Origin: Tillus elongatus
Taxonomy: Eukaryota; Arthropoda; Insecta; Coleoptera; Cleridae
DNA: 64,000 nt
Reading direction: 5' to 3'
Assembly (NCBI GenBank): GCA_964006375.1
Contig: OZ023263.1
Coordinates: 139,820,636-139,884,635, forward strand
The translations under genes were made by a program, and so were the position numbers. Below the pieces are notes generated by a model. That model saw only the letters and a program-made list of their open reading frames with translations. It had not been told where the DNA came from and made no database searches. Below are positions 34,200-49,136 of the stretch, piece after piece; positions within the stretch are counted from its first letter, which is position 1, and the number at the start of each line of letters is the position of its first letter.

Positions 34200-35245
34200 G
34201 AAAAAAAAACGGAAAGAAATGTGAACGAAAACATAACATATTTTGAAGAGAGAGGAAGAAACAAAAGAAAGAAAAAGAGAAACAACGACATAAAATGAGG
34301 TAGAAAGTTTCGTTAGGATGTTCCTAACTGTTCCTTTGGGACACTGCTGGGATAACTGTCGATACACCAAATTTGAAAAAGTAACGCAAATAGATGTTCT
34401 TCCTTCAGACAGTGCATGAAAATTACACGATAATGCGTATCCTGTGCACAGGTTATGGGCCATGGCGTGTCGGAGAATAAGACAAAAACAAAAAGAAAAC
34501 AACAGGTTCCCTCGACGCAAAGCCCACAACACAGGTTATAAAAGAATAAACGAAACGTTAGGAGCATCCCTAATGAACGAGAAGGAAAGAAGAAGAAATA
34601 TATAAATTATGATTAAAACAAAAAAGTAGGTATAGGTAAACTCAAGGTGAAAATGAAAAAATCTCAAACGTTGTAAAGGAAACAATGAAGTAAAAAAAAG
34701 GTAATCAAAATGTTTGAAAAGTCTACATTGTCAGCTGTGTTAATTCTTTTGGAAATTTGGCCCTATATAAGGTTCGATTATTTTGAGGTTGTACCTATAC
34801 CTCTAGAGAGTAATTCAAACTGAATTTGTTCAGTAAGAAGATCATTGGGCTAAATTTTAATGTGTGCTAAATGACATAAAGACAATAACAACGAAAATGT
34901 TTAGGGAATTCGATAAATATGTCAAGATACAATTGAGGATGATTAAAAGAACCAAACGTTGGTAGGAAAAATACTGAATACGTTATAAAGTAGTTTACGA
35001 TGAGGAATTTAAGGTAAGGTGTATAGGTTTTCTGTTACAATTCCGGACGATGCCAAGTGTTTTCGATATTGTATAGGGCGTTAAGTTTTGTTTGTCGACA
35101 AGTTTCAGCTGTTTCTATTTCGCGCAAGACGTTGTCAGTTCTTAACTTAGACGCACATATATTTCATTTCATTATTTATGTTAAACCTGAAATAAACCCA
35201 TTCCCATAGTTTCGGAAGCCAAAGGTCGCGGAATTGTTTTAACGG
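34200..35245. other. Arm B remainder, no gene seen
   Basis: Minus-strand open frames near 34567-34197 are preserved in B' only because the sequence is duplicated. No domain was recognised. Confidence 0.4.
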
Positions 35246-35518
35246 AAGAAACAATAAAATTAATGTGTCCTGTGCTTATGAGATCTAAATTGACAGCACA
35301 AAAGAAGCTTTGTTGATCAAATAAACTCAATACAGTAAAAATTGCCATGCACTGATGCTAAAGGTTTTATGTTCAAAATAATCCATATAACAACAGAGTG
35401 AGCTAATGGAAATGTGCAATACCCTTTAAAGATTTAATCTGCTTATCTACGTTATATTAGTTCTAACATAATCACGTGCAAACCACATCATCGTAGGTAG
35501 AAAGTTCCGGTTTAGAAA

Positions 35519-36357
<839 letters not shown>

Positions 36358-36739
36358 TTGGAAGCCGAAAACAAAACGATTAGACGACCAGCCAAATTGC
36401 AATAGTGCTAGCTAATTTTTTGGTTTCGTTTTATTAAATCGAAAAACTGCTTTACTATTAGTTTAGCAAAATTCCTAATAAAGTATGTTTTGTGATGAGA
36501 TTAAAAAGCTGAATATTAGCTCTCCTGTATTATTCTTACAATCACGTGTTTTAAAATGTGGGCTAATCATAATTAACCAAATTGTTACCGCCTATATTAT
36601 TAGATTAATTGGGTACATATTCCGACACATTATCCAGTATTACTCAAAATGTCTGAAGTCAAAAGGACTGAGTTAGATTTTCAGTAGAGAACAATTATCT
36701 TTGAGTACATACTGTAACATTACCATCAACTAAGGTTGT

Positions 36740-37610
36740 GGCTACATACAGACTAGGAGACTACATCTCTGGCTTCACTGCTGGGTTTGGTTTCTGTAAG
36801 TGAAGGACGTAGCCAGCGCAACTAGAACAAGAGGCCCTTCTCAATTCTAGATGTTCTAGGTTGTTCTTCAACTTTTATGTAACCGGTTTCGTTGCTCTTG
36901 GCAGCATCCTCAGACAGATAATAATTGAATCAACACGAAATCATGACAACCACAAATAATGGTATGTTGCTATGTTATCATGTTTTGATCTAAAATTCTT
37001 TAAAATTTAAAATTAAAATGAAACACAAATAACGGATGAGGTCTTCAAAATGTCTACGTGATGTCCGTTAATATTTAACAAAGATAGAACTAACGTATAA
37101 CAGTAATAACAATAGTAACAGTTACAGCAATAAAATAATTCAACAATAACAGTAACAAAGCAGACTCCATACAATGAAAATATCGACATACATCAATTCA
37201 TTTTCGTATTACAACTTTTTTGGCCAAAATAATATTCAAATTTATTCTGTTTGTTTTATTTAATTAGAAAGAAAAATATCCAAGAAAGAGGAATTCACTA
37301 AATCAGTTTGCTCATTTAAAACAAGGTAGCTATTGTCGTGTGTGTGTTTTGATTTATAAAGTTTCAAAAAAGTCTAGTTTGCGCTTGTCTAAAAAAATGT
37401 TGCGGTTTTATGCGCTTATTTACTGTAGGTCTATGTTGGGTATCAATAATATGTTTCGCAAATGTAGATTTGTCAGCGCGGTTATTTATTAATGCCGTGA
37501 AGGCAGAGAAGTAGTCTCCCAGTCTGTATGTAGTATGGACCACTTTCACCAAGTAAGGGCAACAACAACAACAGTTAACGAATTTAAGGTTGTGGCATTG
37601 TGTTGGAGCA
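36740..37610 (-). mobile_element. Penelope-like remnant, A' copy (tentative)
   Basis: Duplicate of 3770-4640, including the minus-strand GIY-YIG-like peptide (37552-37364). Same caveats. Confidence 0.35.
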
Positions 37611-38131
37611 AGTTAAATGTCTGTACGTTTCACTCTCCGGAGGAGGCGTTAATATGTCGGGCCTGTATACCATGTAATGTTTGATACGTCAGATATTCCT
37701 ACCCTCCTTAAAGAAAGGAACTGGTTCCGCATAAATTTCCACGATGATGAGGTGAAAGTTCTCCCTGGCGAAAGTGATTGGCCATAGTCGCGGAATCTGT
37801 GGGACGTTGAAGAACAAAATATAAACAAACAATTTGGTATGTATGGCGTTCAAAAATCATTAGCCATAAATTTCGTCTGAATGTGAACAGCAAATATGTT
37901 TTGAGGACACCATCGATAGTGTTGTAAATAGTAAATATCTGATAAGTGAACGATAGTCTTTACAACGTTAATAACCTTATTGGGGCCCGAGATCAAAAAT
38001 TTCTTCTGGTACATTACATAATGAACTTTAGTATTAATGTTTGTAGAGTGACGCTGTCTCGAATATTAATCTACTATACATAATTAGCATGCCTTTACAA
38101 CCTTACACGGAATGCGCGGATTCGTTTGGAA

Positions 38132-38204
<73 letters not shown>
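38132..38204. repeat. (TA)n microsatellite
   Basis: A' counterpart of 5164-5229. Confidence 0.95.
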
Positions 38205-38206
<2 letters not shown>

Positions 38207-38547
38207 CTACAAAAGAAAAAAAATACAGAACTGATACTAAATTAACAGTATTACTATTAAAACAAACAATATCATAAAGTTGAACTAAAAATCAAACATT
38301 GAAAGGGCAGGTGTTCATATCGACTCTGTACAATTAAATATGTCCACAGACCAGTGAACGCACTTACATGTGCATATTCTGTGTATATGTGAGTTCATCT
38401 TAACGATAATTCTAATGGACGACACAAAAATATATATGCATATGATTTTTATGATACAGTTATATAGCATATAAAAGTAAAAATATAATGAACATACAAT
38501 AAACTGGTCCTGTATATGGGTTAAAAGAGTTATAAAAAGTTCGGGAC

Positions 38548-38880
38548 GCAGCAAGTGCGTTATGGTAGTGAATTTTCATTAAATGCTTCAAATTTGAATA
38601 ACTCAATTTTCTATAAACTTATAAAGTTGAGTTTTGGTATGCGATAAGGTCTTTCCCAATGAAATATACGCATCAAATTTCATTAAAAAAGCGTTGTAAT
38701 TTTTTGATAATTTTTTTTTTCCAAAGATAACTTAAAAAGTTTCCGGAAAACCTTGTCCAATTTTCCTGGGTAACGAACTTATCCAAGCCATTAATAAAAT
38801 AAAGGTAACATATAAAAATCTAAACTGACACCGGATATGGGTCCTAGGAGTCCTAGTTCGCGTTAATTTGCAAACATTTT
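38548..38880 (-). mobile_element. Interspersed repeat copy with MITE terminus, A' copy
   Basis: Duplicate of 5575-5905, starting gggacgcagcaagtgcg. Confidence 0.55.
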
Positions 38881-39607
38881 TGCAAAGTCTCACTATCGAT
38901 ACCTGTTTAATGTGAATTTTTTTAATAAAAAATCGCTAAAACGCATATCTGATTATATATTTTTTAATCTACGACCGTTACCTGTGTACAGGCAAGCTAT
39001 TTAATCAACATTTGCTAAAATCTTCTTATCCAAAGTATCCTTACTTTGGTGCTTTACAATAATTTCTGGTTTTACTCAGATGCTTTTTGCTGCTCAGCGG
39101 AAATCAAATTACGGGTGCCGATAAATTTACAGAAAAGCATTAAAACCTTGCATTACAACAAAAAAGTCGTAGAAACGTCATTTGCAGAAACCGTAAATGA
39201 ATCACAGAGCAATTAGGAGCAAAGTGAATATAAAAAGAAATCCGTTTTCGTGAAAGAAAACGGTATTTTCGTTTTCCTCTGCCAGCTGATTCAAAAAGAC
39301 TCATTCTAAATCTTAATGTCTTTCAGTTTAAAGGGTTCATTCCAAAGCCTCACCTAATGTGGCTAATTTAATTGATGCTTAGTTCCTGGTTGTTTATAGA
39401 TATATTTATTTTAAATTTGTGTGCTTTCAAATCTTTCACCATCACCATAATTCTTTGTGCTAATTCACGCGCATACTGAAAATTATCAAACTTTATTTTA
39501 TTTAAAATCTTCTGGTTTTGAAGTTGTAAACCAAGGCTATTGTTTTGGCATTGTCGAAGTCTATTTGTCTCACATTAAAGACCGCGTAAGTCTTTCCGAA
39601 CACACAC

Positions 39608-39736
<129 letters not shown>

Positions 39737-39942
39737 TTAGAGAGAATGTCTGTAGAGTAGACGTGATTTTAGTTGGTCTGCTTCTCCGCTAAATCTGTGG
39801 TTTTCCTGTATACACAGTATTGCACCTGAGGACATTGCTGTTTAGTGAGTGAAATTGTGATTAGTTTGTTGAACTAATACTGTAAGAAAATACGAATTGA
39901 AAGTGGACATTAATAATGTTGTTGATTTTTATTCTGCAAAAT

Positions 39943-40598
39943 ATGTCAGTCACAAGAACCATGGGAACCGATATCGAGATCGCAATAAAAAATTATCTTG
40001 ATGGTAATGAATTTTTGACTGGCATTGCAACGAAGGTAGCAGACCTGGTACCGCAAAAACTATTATCGAAATTTAAAGATATTGATAACAAGATTGTAGT
40101 GTTTGAAACCTGTGTCAGTGACCTCGTAAGAATCAGCTACTGACAGAGAAACTGGACTTCATAGAGCAACGGTCCAAACTTTCTTGTGTGCGTATCTACG
40201 GAATACCGGAGGAAAAGGATGAAAACCCTTTTCAGGTTGTACAAGATTTATTAACTAATAAACTATAAATTAACATCGCATTAGATATGATAAGAGTCCA
40301 GCTATCGCATTAAATCCAGCAGTATTTCGAAATCTCCCTGTTTGTACGTAAAATTTGCAAATTCAACTCTGTATTGGCGGCTAGGAGACAATTAAAAGGT
40401 TCAAAAATCAGATGAGCTGAAGATCTGACTAGGAACAGATGCAAACTATTAGAATTTGCGAAAGGAAAGTTGGGTTGGAGAAAGGTCTGGTCAGCGGGCG
40501 GTGCTGTGTTTATTTAGGTGATAAAAGGTAAACTTAAGGTGAATAATGTAGCAGACGTGATTACTACAATCGAGGGTATGGCTGGAGTTGCAGAATAG
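39943..40598 (+). pseudogene. LINE ORF1 remnant, A' copy
   Basis: Duplicate of 6939-7593 with the same family phrases and near-identical lesions; the first frame runs slightly further before a stop (near 40141 rather than 7125). Confidence 0.6.
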
Positions 40599-40655
40599 CT
40601 TTGGCAATAATAATTTGCGAGAGTTTTCAGGTAGCTATCAGATAGATAACAATTT

Positions 40656-41084
40656 AAATTGTTAGTTAGTTGTATACTGTCTCTATTTTTAACACTCTGT
40701 GTTATTTGGAGCGGGCGTGACAACATAGTACTTGGTTCCGAACTAGGTGGCGACACGTTCACCACTCACTTGGTGTTTTAAGACTGGCTATACAATAGCC
40801 GTATTATTTTTGGTGCATTTTTGCTACAATTAGTATGCCGTACTGAAGAGCTCTAATGAGAGCGAAACCGGTCTACGGTTCTAATTGTTGCGAGAATGCA
40901 TCTAGTCTTACATACTTTGTCCCTATATTGGGGTAGAAATGGGCCAGGGCTAACAATTTTTTAAATTGTTAGTTAGTTGTATACTGTCTCTATTTTTAAC
41001 ACTCTGTGTTATTTGGAGCGGGCGTGACAACATAGTACTTGGTTCCGAACTAGGTGGCGACACGTTCACCACTCACTTAGTGTT
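40656..41084. repeat. Pair of 122-bp direct repeats, A' copy
   Basis: Duplicate of 7652-8080 (copies at 40656-40777 and 40963-41084). Confidence 0.6.
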
Positions 41085-41309
41085 ATAAATACTTATACTA
41101 GAGCCGTCTGACAGAAGAAAATGCTTTAAACCAGCGTACTCCTACATTATAACTTAAATGCCCACGGTGCTGGACAAGTCTGGACATAGAGAAAAAGGAA
41201 AAGCTGTTTTAGTTTGTCTTGCGCCTTGCACACTTAGGCAGGGTATTCGAATTAGCAACTTGAGTTGTTTTTCCACAATTGTTTGTAATAACTTTTAAAG
41301 TACGCACAC

Positions 41310-41315
41310 TTTATA
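41310..41315. other. Empty MAV2 integration site
   Basis: A single tttata joins sequence equal to 8281-8305 on the left directly to sequence equal to 33701 onward on the right. This shows the pre-integration state and fixes both MAV2 boundaries to the base. Confidence 0.92.
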
Positions 41316-42860
41316 TTTAAACTTATCCCAACCAAACACAGAAATCGCAATCTACTATTTCCAAAATTCTAGGATGATTTCGACCAAACACTTCAATTTT
41401 GTGGAATGCTGCAACCAATTTGTCAACAAAACAAACAATTGCTTAGAATATTTTGTTTTCTTATAAGGCCTCTTATTTCAACGGTGCGGTTAACAAGCAG
41501 AGTACTAAATATTGGTCTAAAGAACACCCGCATAGGATTCAAGAGGCCTACAGTCAATCAATCGTAAAAGTCGAATTTCGGGCTGGAATATTGAAAGATT
41601 GTGCTGTTTTTTTTGCAAGTAATTCAACAGGTCCAACGTATTTACATTTGTTAGTATCCCTATCCCAACAACACTGACGAGCGTGCTCCAGAAATATGGC
41701 TACAGCAACACGGTGCCCCGCCCACTATGTGAAAGAAGTTAGAGCCTACCTTGATAAATATAAGTTTCTAAGTATATTTACAAGTAGTATCTTATTATAC
41801 CTTTTACGACTCAGAAAAAAAAAACGGAAAGAAATGTGAACGAAAACATAACATATTTTGAAGAGAGAGGAAGAAACAAAAGAAAGAAAAAGAGAAACAA
41901 CGACATAAAGTGAGGTAGAAAGTTTCGTTAGGATGTTCCTAACTGTTCCTTTGGGACACTGCTGGGATAACTGTCGATACACCAAATTTGAAAAAGTAAC
42001 GCAAATAGATGTTCTTCCTTCAGACAGTGCATGAAAATTACACGATAATGCGTATCCTGTGCACAGGTTATGGGCCATGGCGTGTCGGAGAATAAGACAA
42101 AAACAAAAAGAAAACAATAGGTTCCCTCGACGCAAAGCCCACAACACAGGTTATAAAAGAATAAACGAAACGTTAGGAGCATCCCTAATGAACGAGAAGG
42201 AAAGAAGAAGAAATATATAAATTATGATTAAAACAAAAAAGTAGGTATAGGTAAACTCAAGGTGAAAATGAAAAAAGCTCAAACGTTGTAAAGGAAACAA
42301 TGAAGTAAAAAAAAGGTAATCAAAATGTTTGAAAAGTCTACATTGTCAGCTGTGTTAATTCTTTTGGAAATTTGGCCCTATATAAGGTTCGATTATTTTG
42401 AGGTTGTACCTATACCTCTAGAGAGTAATTCAAACTGAATTTGTTCAGTAAGAAGATCATTGGGCTAAATTTTAATGTGTGCTAAATGACATAAAGACAA
42501 TAACAACGAAAATGTTTAGGGAATTCGATAAATATGTCAAGATACAATTGAGGATGATTAAAAGAACCAAACGTTGGTAGGAAAAATACTGAATACGTTA
42601 TAAAGTAGTTTACGATGAGGAATTTAAGGTAAGGTGTATAGGTTTTCTGTTACAATTCCGGACGATGCCAAGTGTTTTCGATATTGTATAGGGCGTTAAG
42701 TTTTGTTTGTCGACAAGTTTCAGCTGTTTCTATTTCGCGCAAGACGTTGTCAGTTCTTAACTTAGACGCACATATATTTCATTTCATTATTTATGTTAAA
42801 CCTGAAATAAACCCATTCCCATAGTGTCGGAAGCCAAAGGTCGCGGAATTGTTTTAACGG
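41316..42860. repeat. Segmental duplication arm B' (unoccupied copy)
   Basis: Counterpart of 33701-35245 with scattered substitutions. Homology stops at aacgg (42860); unrelated sequence follows. Confidence 0.9.
41453..41780 (+). pseudogene. Tc1/mariner-like transposase relic, B' copy
   Basis: Duplicate of 33839-34160 with the same lesions and a few private substitutions. Confidence 0.58.
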
Positions 42861-43729
42861 GTAAAATAGACAATGCGACAAAATCAGAATATTACAACAC
42901 ATAAATATCAACATGCGCAAATATAAAAAACATGTAGATTGAAAATTTCAATTTTCTAATATACTTTCGAACTGTTTCTTTTAGAAGCAATGCAGAAAGG
43001 AAAATAATTTTCGTGATCTATATTTTAATTCATAGGTTACATATACCCACACAGCTGATGGCAATTGTGTACCGATAGGTTTTAAAAATGATCTGATTTA
43101 TACTTACTTTCAAGATCCTGATAGACAGAATACCCCTCAGATTTTTTAAAGTAGCCTGTATAGCATGCACATTGCAGTGCTATCAGAGCGCCAAAGCCGC
43201 GGACGAGCCCTGAGGGGAAAAATAGCATGCACACTACAAGAGGGAAGACAAAACGCTATCCAAGATACCTCCGCAAAGGTATCTCGAGAAGGGTATTTCG
43301 ATAAATGTATCTTAGTATCGATACAGAGATGACACTACCCGTATAATTTTATTTTATTTTATCATCTATTGTTTTACAAATTGCAGCAAGTCTGCACAAT
43401 TTTTCAAGCTGTTGATTAATAAATATTTTGTCTAAAAGCAACAGTTTTGGGAAAGGGTTAAATGAAATAAAAGAGTACACTTTAATTATAACAACAACAA
43501 TTTTATTTATTATTTCTAGTGATAGTAGGTAATTGAAGTTTTTCCATATTAAAATGATTTGGTTTGAAAATTATTTACAACAAACAAACGATATTAAAGA
43601 TATACCTCGTATACTCTTTCTTCAGTAAAAAAAGCGAAATTAAAATTATTTTATATTTACAATCATAAAAATAGTAAGTTTTTAGATAAATGATTAATTT
43701 AACAGCAATACACAGATTCTATATCTATT
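42861..43729. other. Spacer with an inverted LINE 3'-end fragment
   Basis: No gene. A roughly 68-bp block at 43155-43222 (containing gccgcggacgagccctgag) is the inverted counterpart of 43733-43815, the 3' end of the LINE fragment that follows. It is therefore probably a second, plus-oriented scrap of the same LINE family. Confidence 0.45.
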
Positions 43730-44345
43730 TTTTCCCTCAGGGCTCGTCCGCGGCCTTGCCACTTGCCACCCCGATAGCACTGCAACCTTTGGTTGATTGT
43801 GCATACCCTTAGTCTTACTCCACCCATTCCAAAATCACTGTGCCTTGAACTAGTCTGCACAGCGATTGGTAGGGTGAAGTTTTATATTGCTCTGTCTCCG
43901 GTCTAGACTGACCGTAGATGAGTTGTCTTTTGCGGTCCAGAGTTTTACACTCGCACAAGATGTGCTGGTCTGATTCCTCCCGCTCGCCTCAGAGTCTGCA
44001 TGCGAGGTCCCCTTCGAACCGCCCCATTTTATGCAGCTGTTTCTTGACGGCTATGTGTCCCGTCAAGAGACCTGTTGCGTGTTCTGAGCTGTCATCTGAT
44101 AAGATTTAGCAGCTCCACAGTTCTCTTTGAACTGTGTTCGTCAATTATTGACTTTCCATGTCTGAGCCCTGGACAGTCTACCCAGTGTTGGTTTCTCACC
44201 CAGGACTTAATGGCTCCCCTGACAGTGCTCTTTGTCACGCCCAGAGCCGGTTCTGGTCGCATAAATTGTTCTACTGACCCTCCCTTCGCGAGACCGTTAG
44301 CTTCTTCATTGCCTTTGATCCCCGAATGACCCGGCACCTAGATGA
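43730..44345 (-). pseudogene. LINE ORF2 3' fragment: RNase H and C-terminal region
   Basis: Minus-strand frame 44337-44092 starts PGHSGIKGNEEANGLAKGGS, the C-terminal signature of the RNase H domain in Jockey/R1/I-type LINEs. A frame change leads to phrases TGLLTGHIAVKKQLHKMG and EESDQHILCECKTLDRKR, typical of the region after RNase H. An internal stop (near 43990) and the frameshift show it is dead. It is 5'-truncated, as usual for LINE insertions, and the 3' UTR runs to about 43730. Confidence 0.75.
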
Positions 44346-45425
44346 GAGTCACCTCATTCTGATTAGCTCTCTTTCACGTTAACACATTGGCCACTTACAA
44401 GATAAAGGAGCCTAACTGAAACTAGTTTCTTACAGTTCGCACAGGTAGGCTTTTTTGGAAAGTCGCAGGTATGTTGTAGACAATTGACGATAGCCCTTGG
44501 TAGGTAACGATAAATTGATAAAATCAGGCTTTCATTTTAATCATTACCCATTTTGAAATATCCATACACCATAAAATATATTTAAGACAATGTATAATAT
44601 CTAAAACTCAGGATAATCTCCAGAACCCGGAATGATATCCAATACCCAAAATAATATATCTAGTGCTTAAAATGTTATCGAAATTAATTATTCAGAATCT
44701 AAAATGACGTCCAAAATAATTATCCAGAATCCAAAATCTGAAATTCTTTATTCCAAAAAGGGGACGGACAATTATTTACTAGACGACAATTGCATTAGGC
44801 TATGATAACAACATGTTAGTTGTCATCTAACGGTAGACAGAACTTTTATAAATACCGAGACAATACGCCTGATATTAGTAACGACTTGCTTACTTAAGAG
44901 CGAAGACAAACAGATACTTCTGCGCATGTCATTCGTTAAGAAGTTACCACTCTGTTACTATCAAAGTGATCTGCGTGCTTGTAGTCCGACGCTGTTTCGG
45001 TTGCAGGTGCTGTATCATTGATTATTTATTACAGATCATGTAACTAGTAATCCGTTTCTCTTTGGCAAAAGCCTTCACAGCACTCAAGGCTGGGATCGGA
45101 TTCTAGTTTGCTAAATAGTGAAGTAGTCCTATCTAATAATATAAATTGCTCGTTGTATATGACTTAACAGGCAATAAATCAGTATGTTCTTGAAATAATC
45201 TAATTTGTGCCTGCGGATTATATTTATTTTAAAAATATTTTAATCTCTGACATACGTACCACTTTATGCTCGATGGTAGCCAATTTTCGTTAGAACAATT
45301 GCAACAGATTTAATGAAAAATTAATGTTATAGCAATAATAAAACGTGAACCTTACGAAATGCTAAATATTTGAAACTTGTGAAGAGCACCTTCGATTATT
45401 CCACTCTAGCAGTAGAAAGTGCGCA
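44346..45425. other. No gene seen
   Basis: AT-rich. A stretch near 44590-44760 contains repeated ataatatccaa / ccagaatcc phrases (low-complexity imperfect repeats). Nothing else recognised. Confidence 0.4.
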
Positions 45426-46377
45426 TAGTGAGTGTTATATGTCAAATAATGGAGGAGCAACTCTGTTTTAATCACTCACCTATGAATCAAGTAACAAGGA
45501 AATGCAACGAGCACAAGACCCATACACCACAACAACCATTAAAAACCTGCTTTCGTTTAGTAAGAATGAAGCCAAATCTTAGTAATAGTGGGCTGAATGT
45601 ATCGTCAGATCAGATCACCTTAAACAACAAGTTTCACATGTTCACGCCTATTTGGTTCCTCTTCAGTTTCTTCCATCATTCTAAAGGAATTCTTTGTGGT
45701 AAACATACTGTCCCATTTATAAGGGTTCGAAATGATTCCAACAGCTATTACAGTACTGATACAACAAGATCGAAAATTACTGTAAGCAAGATGTTTCTAA
45801 AAGTAAAACATGTATTTTCAAACGAAAAAATTAAGTTGGAACTGATGGATAAAATTGCAAAAGAGACATCTATACTTTTCGCATATCGCAAATGAGACAT
45901 AAATGAGCTACCATCGCTCAGCGATATTAATAAGGTTGTGTGGTCTGTTAAAACTGCAACCAACTTAGAAAGACCTAGGTATGTGATTGTAGCATTTCAA
46001 ACAGATCTAAAAGACAAAGTAAGCAAGAAATACGATTTTTCGGTAACATCGGCTTGGTAGATATACGAGTCGTCCTAAATTCAGAAATCTACTCTTATCT
46101 ATAATCTATGATTATGGATTTCGAGAAATCTAAATATGCTGAAGCCTACCAGATGTATACAGATTCTCAAAAAAGTTTTTGTTATAAAAACATGTCGGAG
46201 CCTCTCCTAAATCATGAAGAGCTTAAAGACCGAGCTATATTTGTAATGAACTGTCAGCATCAGAATGGGTCAATCAAGTCTTCAGCGGTGGACATCAGGG
46301 TGGAGTTTATGCGGAAAGACAATTTTCCGAGTAGAACCAGAGCTTACAGTTTAGTTATTCATGATAGTGTAGTCTAA
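45426..46377 (+). pseudogene. Major capsid protein, C-terminal part only (element MAV4)
   Basis: From 45426 the sequence aligns with the MAV1 capsid gene from about 59522 onward (shared landmarks GLNVSSD, ITLN, FKGVLCGKH-like, NSYYST). It then continues past the point where MAV1 stops, through frames around 45900-46060 (KTATNLERPRYVIVAFQT) to 46108-46377 (DIRVEFMRKDN). I recognise these as the C-terminal half of the double-jelly-roll capsid protein of arthropod Polintons. In-frame stops and frameshifts break it, and the N-terminal part is absent. Confidence 0.72.
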
Positions 46378-47194
46378 TACAAACCTCTAACTGGTATCGT
46401 AAGAGCCATTATGTAATAATTTAATATGTAAGTTTGATGAATTAATCCTAATAAATTAACTCTATTAAAATGAATTCTTTTATTTTTATCATTAACACTA
46501 TTTTCATCCACCCAAGAAAGGCTGACCGAAAATGACAATAGATAATGCAAAAATTAACTGGAAATGAGACTTTCTAGAGAACAAAGAATCACTAACATGA
46601 CCACATGTAGGCGCTAACAGGAAATGAGATCTGATAACGAGACGCTGACTGGAAATGGAAATAGATAACGCCAGTCTAAACTACTAAATAAGATCACTGC
46701 CAACACTACCCGGAAATGAGAACTGATAACGAGTTCACATGCGGGCTCTAACACGCAAATAATGACTCATCATTTCCTGACGTACGTAAGCTCTAACAGG
46801 AATGTCATCATCATCATCATCATCATGGATGCATGCAAACGATCACCAGGAATAATGTGAGCCTTGTTACCAGCTCCACGATGCGCAAAATTTATTTTCT
46901 TTGATTTTCTTCTTTAAATTTTTCTTTTATATTATATAGTACTCAAGACGATTGCGCTGATACCTCACACATGACATCTAACACGAAAAACTAAAATTTA
47001 GGATCTGCGCATGCGCTAACTGCCATATTTGAATTATATTTTCCAGAAGAGTACGGTGATACCTCACACATAGGGTCGTACTTAAAAACTAAAAATTCTG
47101 TTTACGCATGCGCTAACCGCCATCTTTCCATACGTCATTCTTGGTTAAATCAAAATGCCAGAGCTTTTTCTCTTTACAGGTTAGCCTAGATGTA
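46378..47194. other. Subterminal region of MAV4
   Basis: Non-coding, with recurring aggaaatgag phrases (46560-46740). The same phrase recurs in the subterminal zone of MAV1 (50215, 50441), as do gcatgcgctaac-type phrases. A short ATC run occurs at 46807. Probably the spacer between the capsid gene and the terminus of a decayed Maverick. Confidence 0.45.
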
Positions 47195-48184
<990 letters not shown>

Positions 48185-48260
48185 TTTCGTAGAAGAGTGT
48201 AAGCGAGTGCGAACTAGGCCCTCTAGAACCAATTTCCAGGGTCAGTTTCAATTTTTATAT

Positions 48261-48347
<87 letters not shown>

Positions 48348-48540
48348 TTCGTTAACTAGGAAAACCAGATCATGTTTCCTTTCGGAAAAATTTTTATCAC
48401 TGAAAATAACAAAGCTATGGCAACCAAATTTGGCAAGCAGGTTTACATTGTAAAAAGTAAACCACGTACCAGAATTTAGATCTCTGAATTAAAAGGCAAA
48501 AAAGTTATAGGCATTTAATGAAGAAAAATGTTAGTGCCGC
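48185..48540 (+). mobile_element. (TA)n-centred interspersed repeat, shortened copy
   Basis: It contains aactaggccctctagaacc and ggtcagtttcaatttttat before a TA tract (48263-48346), then gttcgttaactagg and ggcaaccaaatttggcaag after it, in the same order as 53280-53930 but with deletions. Confidence 0.55.
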
Positions 48541-49136
48541 TAAAAGTCAGAGAAGACGCAATACCAAAGTATTGTATGTGTTCAACAAAATCTACTAAAT
48601 ATTACAAATAACGTTTATTTCTTTTTCGCGCAAAGAAGTTGAGAAGTACAAGAAAAATTACTTTGAAAATTTTATAGTTCTTCTCCTGTACATTTTAAAG
48701 TGAAGATCTTAAATGTGAAAATTTGTAAGTTAAATAAAGCTTCTATATTATCGGTTATCTACGTTTTATTATACGTTACTTTGCATGCTACAATGGGCGC
48801 AGGGTTAGATGACTTGGGTCACGAAGTGTAACCGGTAAACGTGTCTGTCCGAGCTCTCGTCAAATTCGTATGGATTATCCTGATTATATAGTAGCATTGG
48901 CTAACTACAACTTACAAACCTTTGTGATAATGTATAATGAAAAGCAGTGTTTAAGTGATATTTTCCCCCGGGAAGTTAAAAACACCACATAAACGAGTGA
49001 TGTTAATTTAAAGACATTCATTCACACCTTCAAAGCTGAGGACACACGCGCCAACATAACATGAATGATCGTTTCGTGATCAATAGACAAATAAATACTA
49101 AACCAGGTACACAACAGTGACCGCAATACAGAAATG
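48541..49136. other. Probable 5' region of the interrupted LINE
   Basis: No frame is supported. Its position just upstream of the ORF1 start suggests that part of it is LINE 5' UTR, but no boundary can be placed. Confidence 0.3.

Larger units (their letters stand above)
33701..35245. repeat. Segmental duplication arm B (copy with MAV2)
   Basis: Same length (1,545 bp) as B' (41316-42860) with a few substitutions, for example ggtaattc against agtaattc near 34004. It holds a Tc1/mariner-like transposase relic; the rest (34200-35245) shows no gene. A 12-bp filler (aagaaacaataa) separates its end from the start of A'. Confidence 0.9.

Noticed and set aside
34626..34640. agtaggtatagg as another Maverick left end (also at 42240)
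   Set aside because: Only about 10 bases match, no further TIR similarity follows, and both occurrences are simply the duplicated arm B/B' sequence.
43155..43815. A DNA transposon bounded by the 43155/43815 inverted repeat
   Set aside because: The right copy is the 3' end of a LINE on the minus strand, so two opposed LINE fragments explain it better.
43918..44329. Plus-strand frames over the LINE fragment
   Set aside because: They are antisense to the RNase H-type LINE reading frame.
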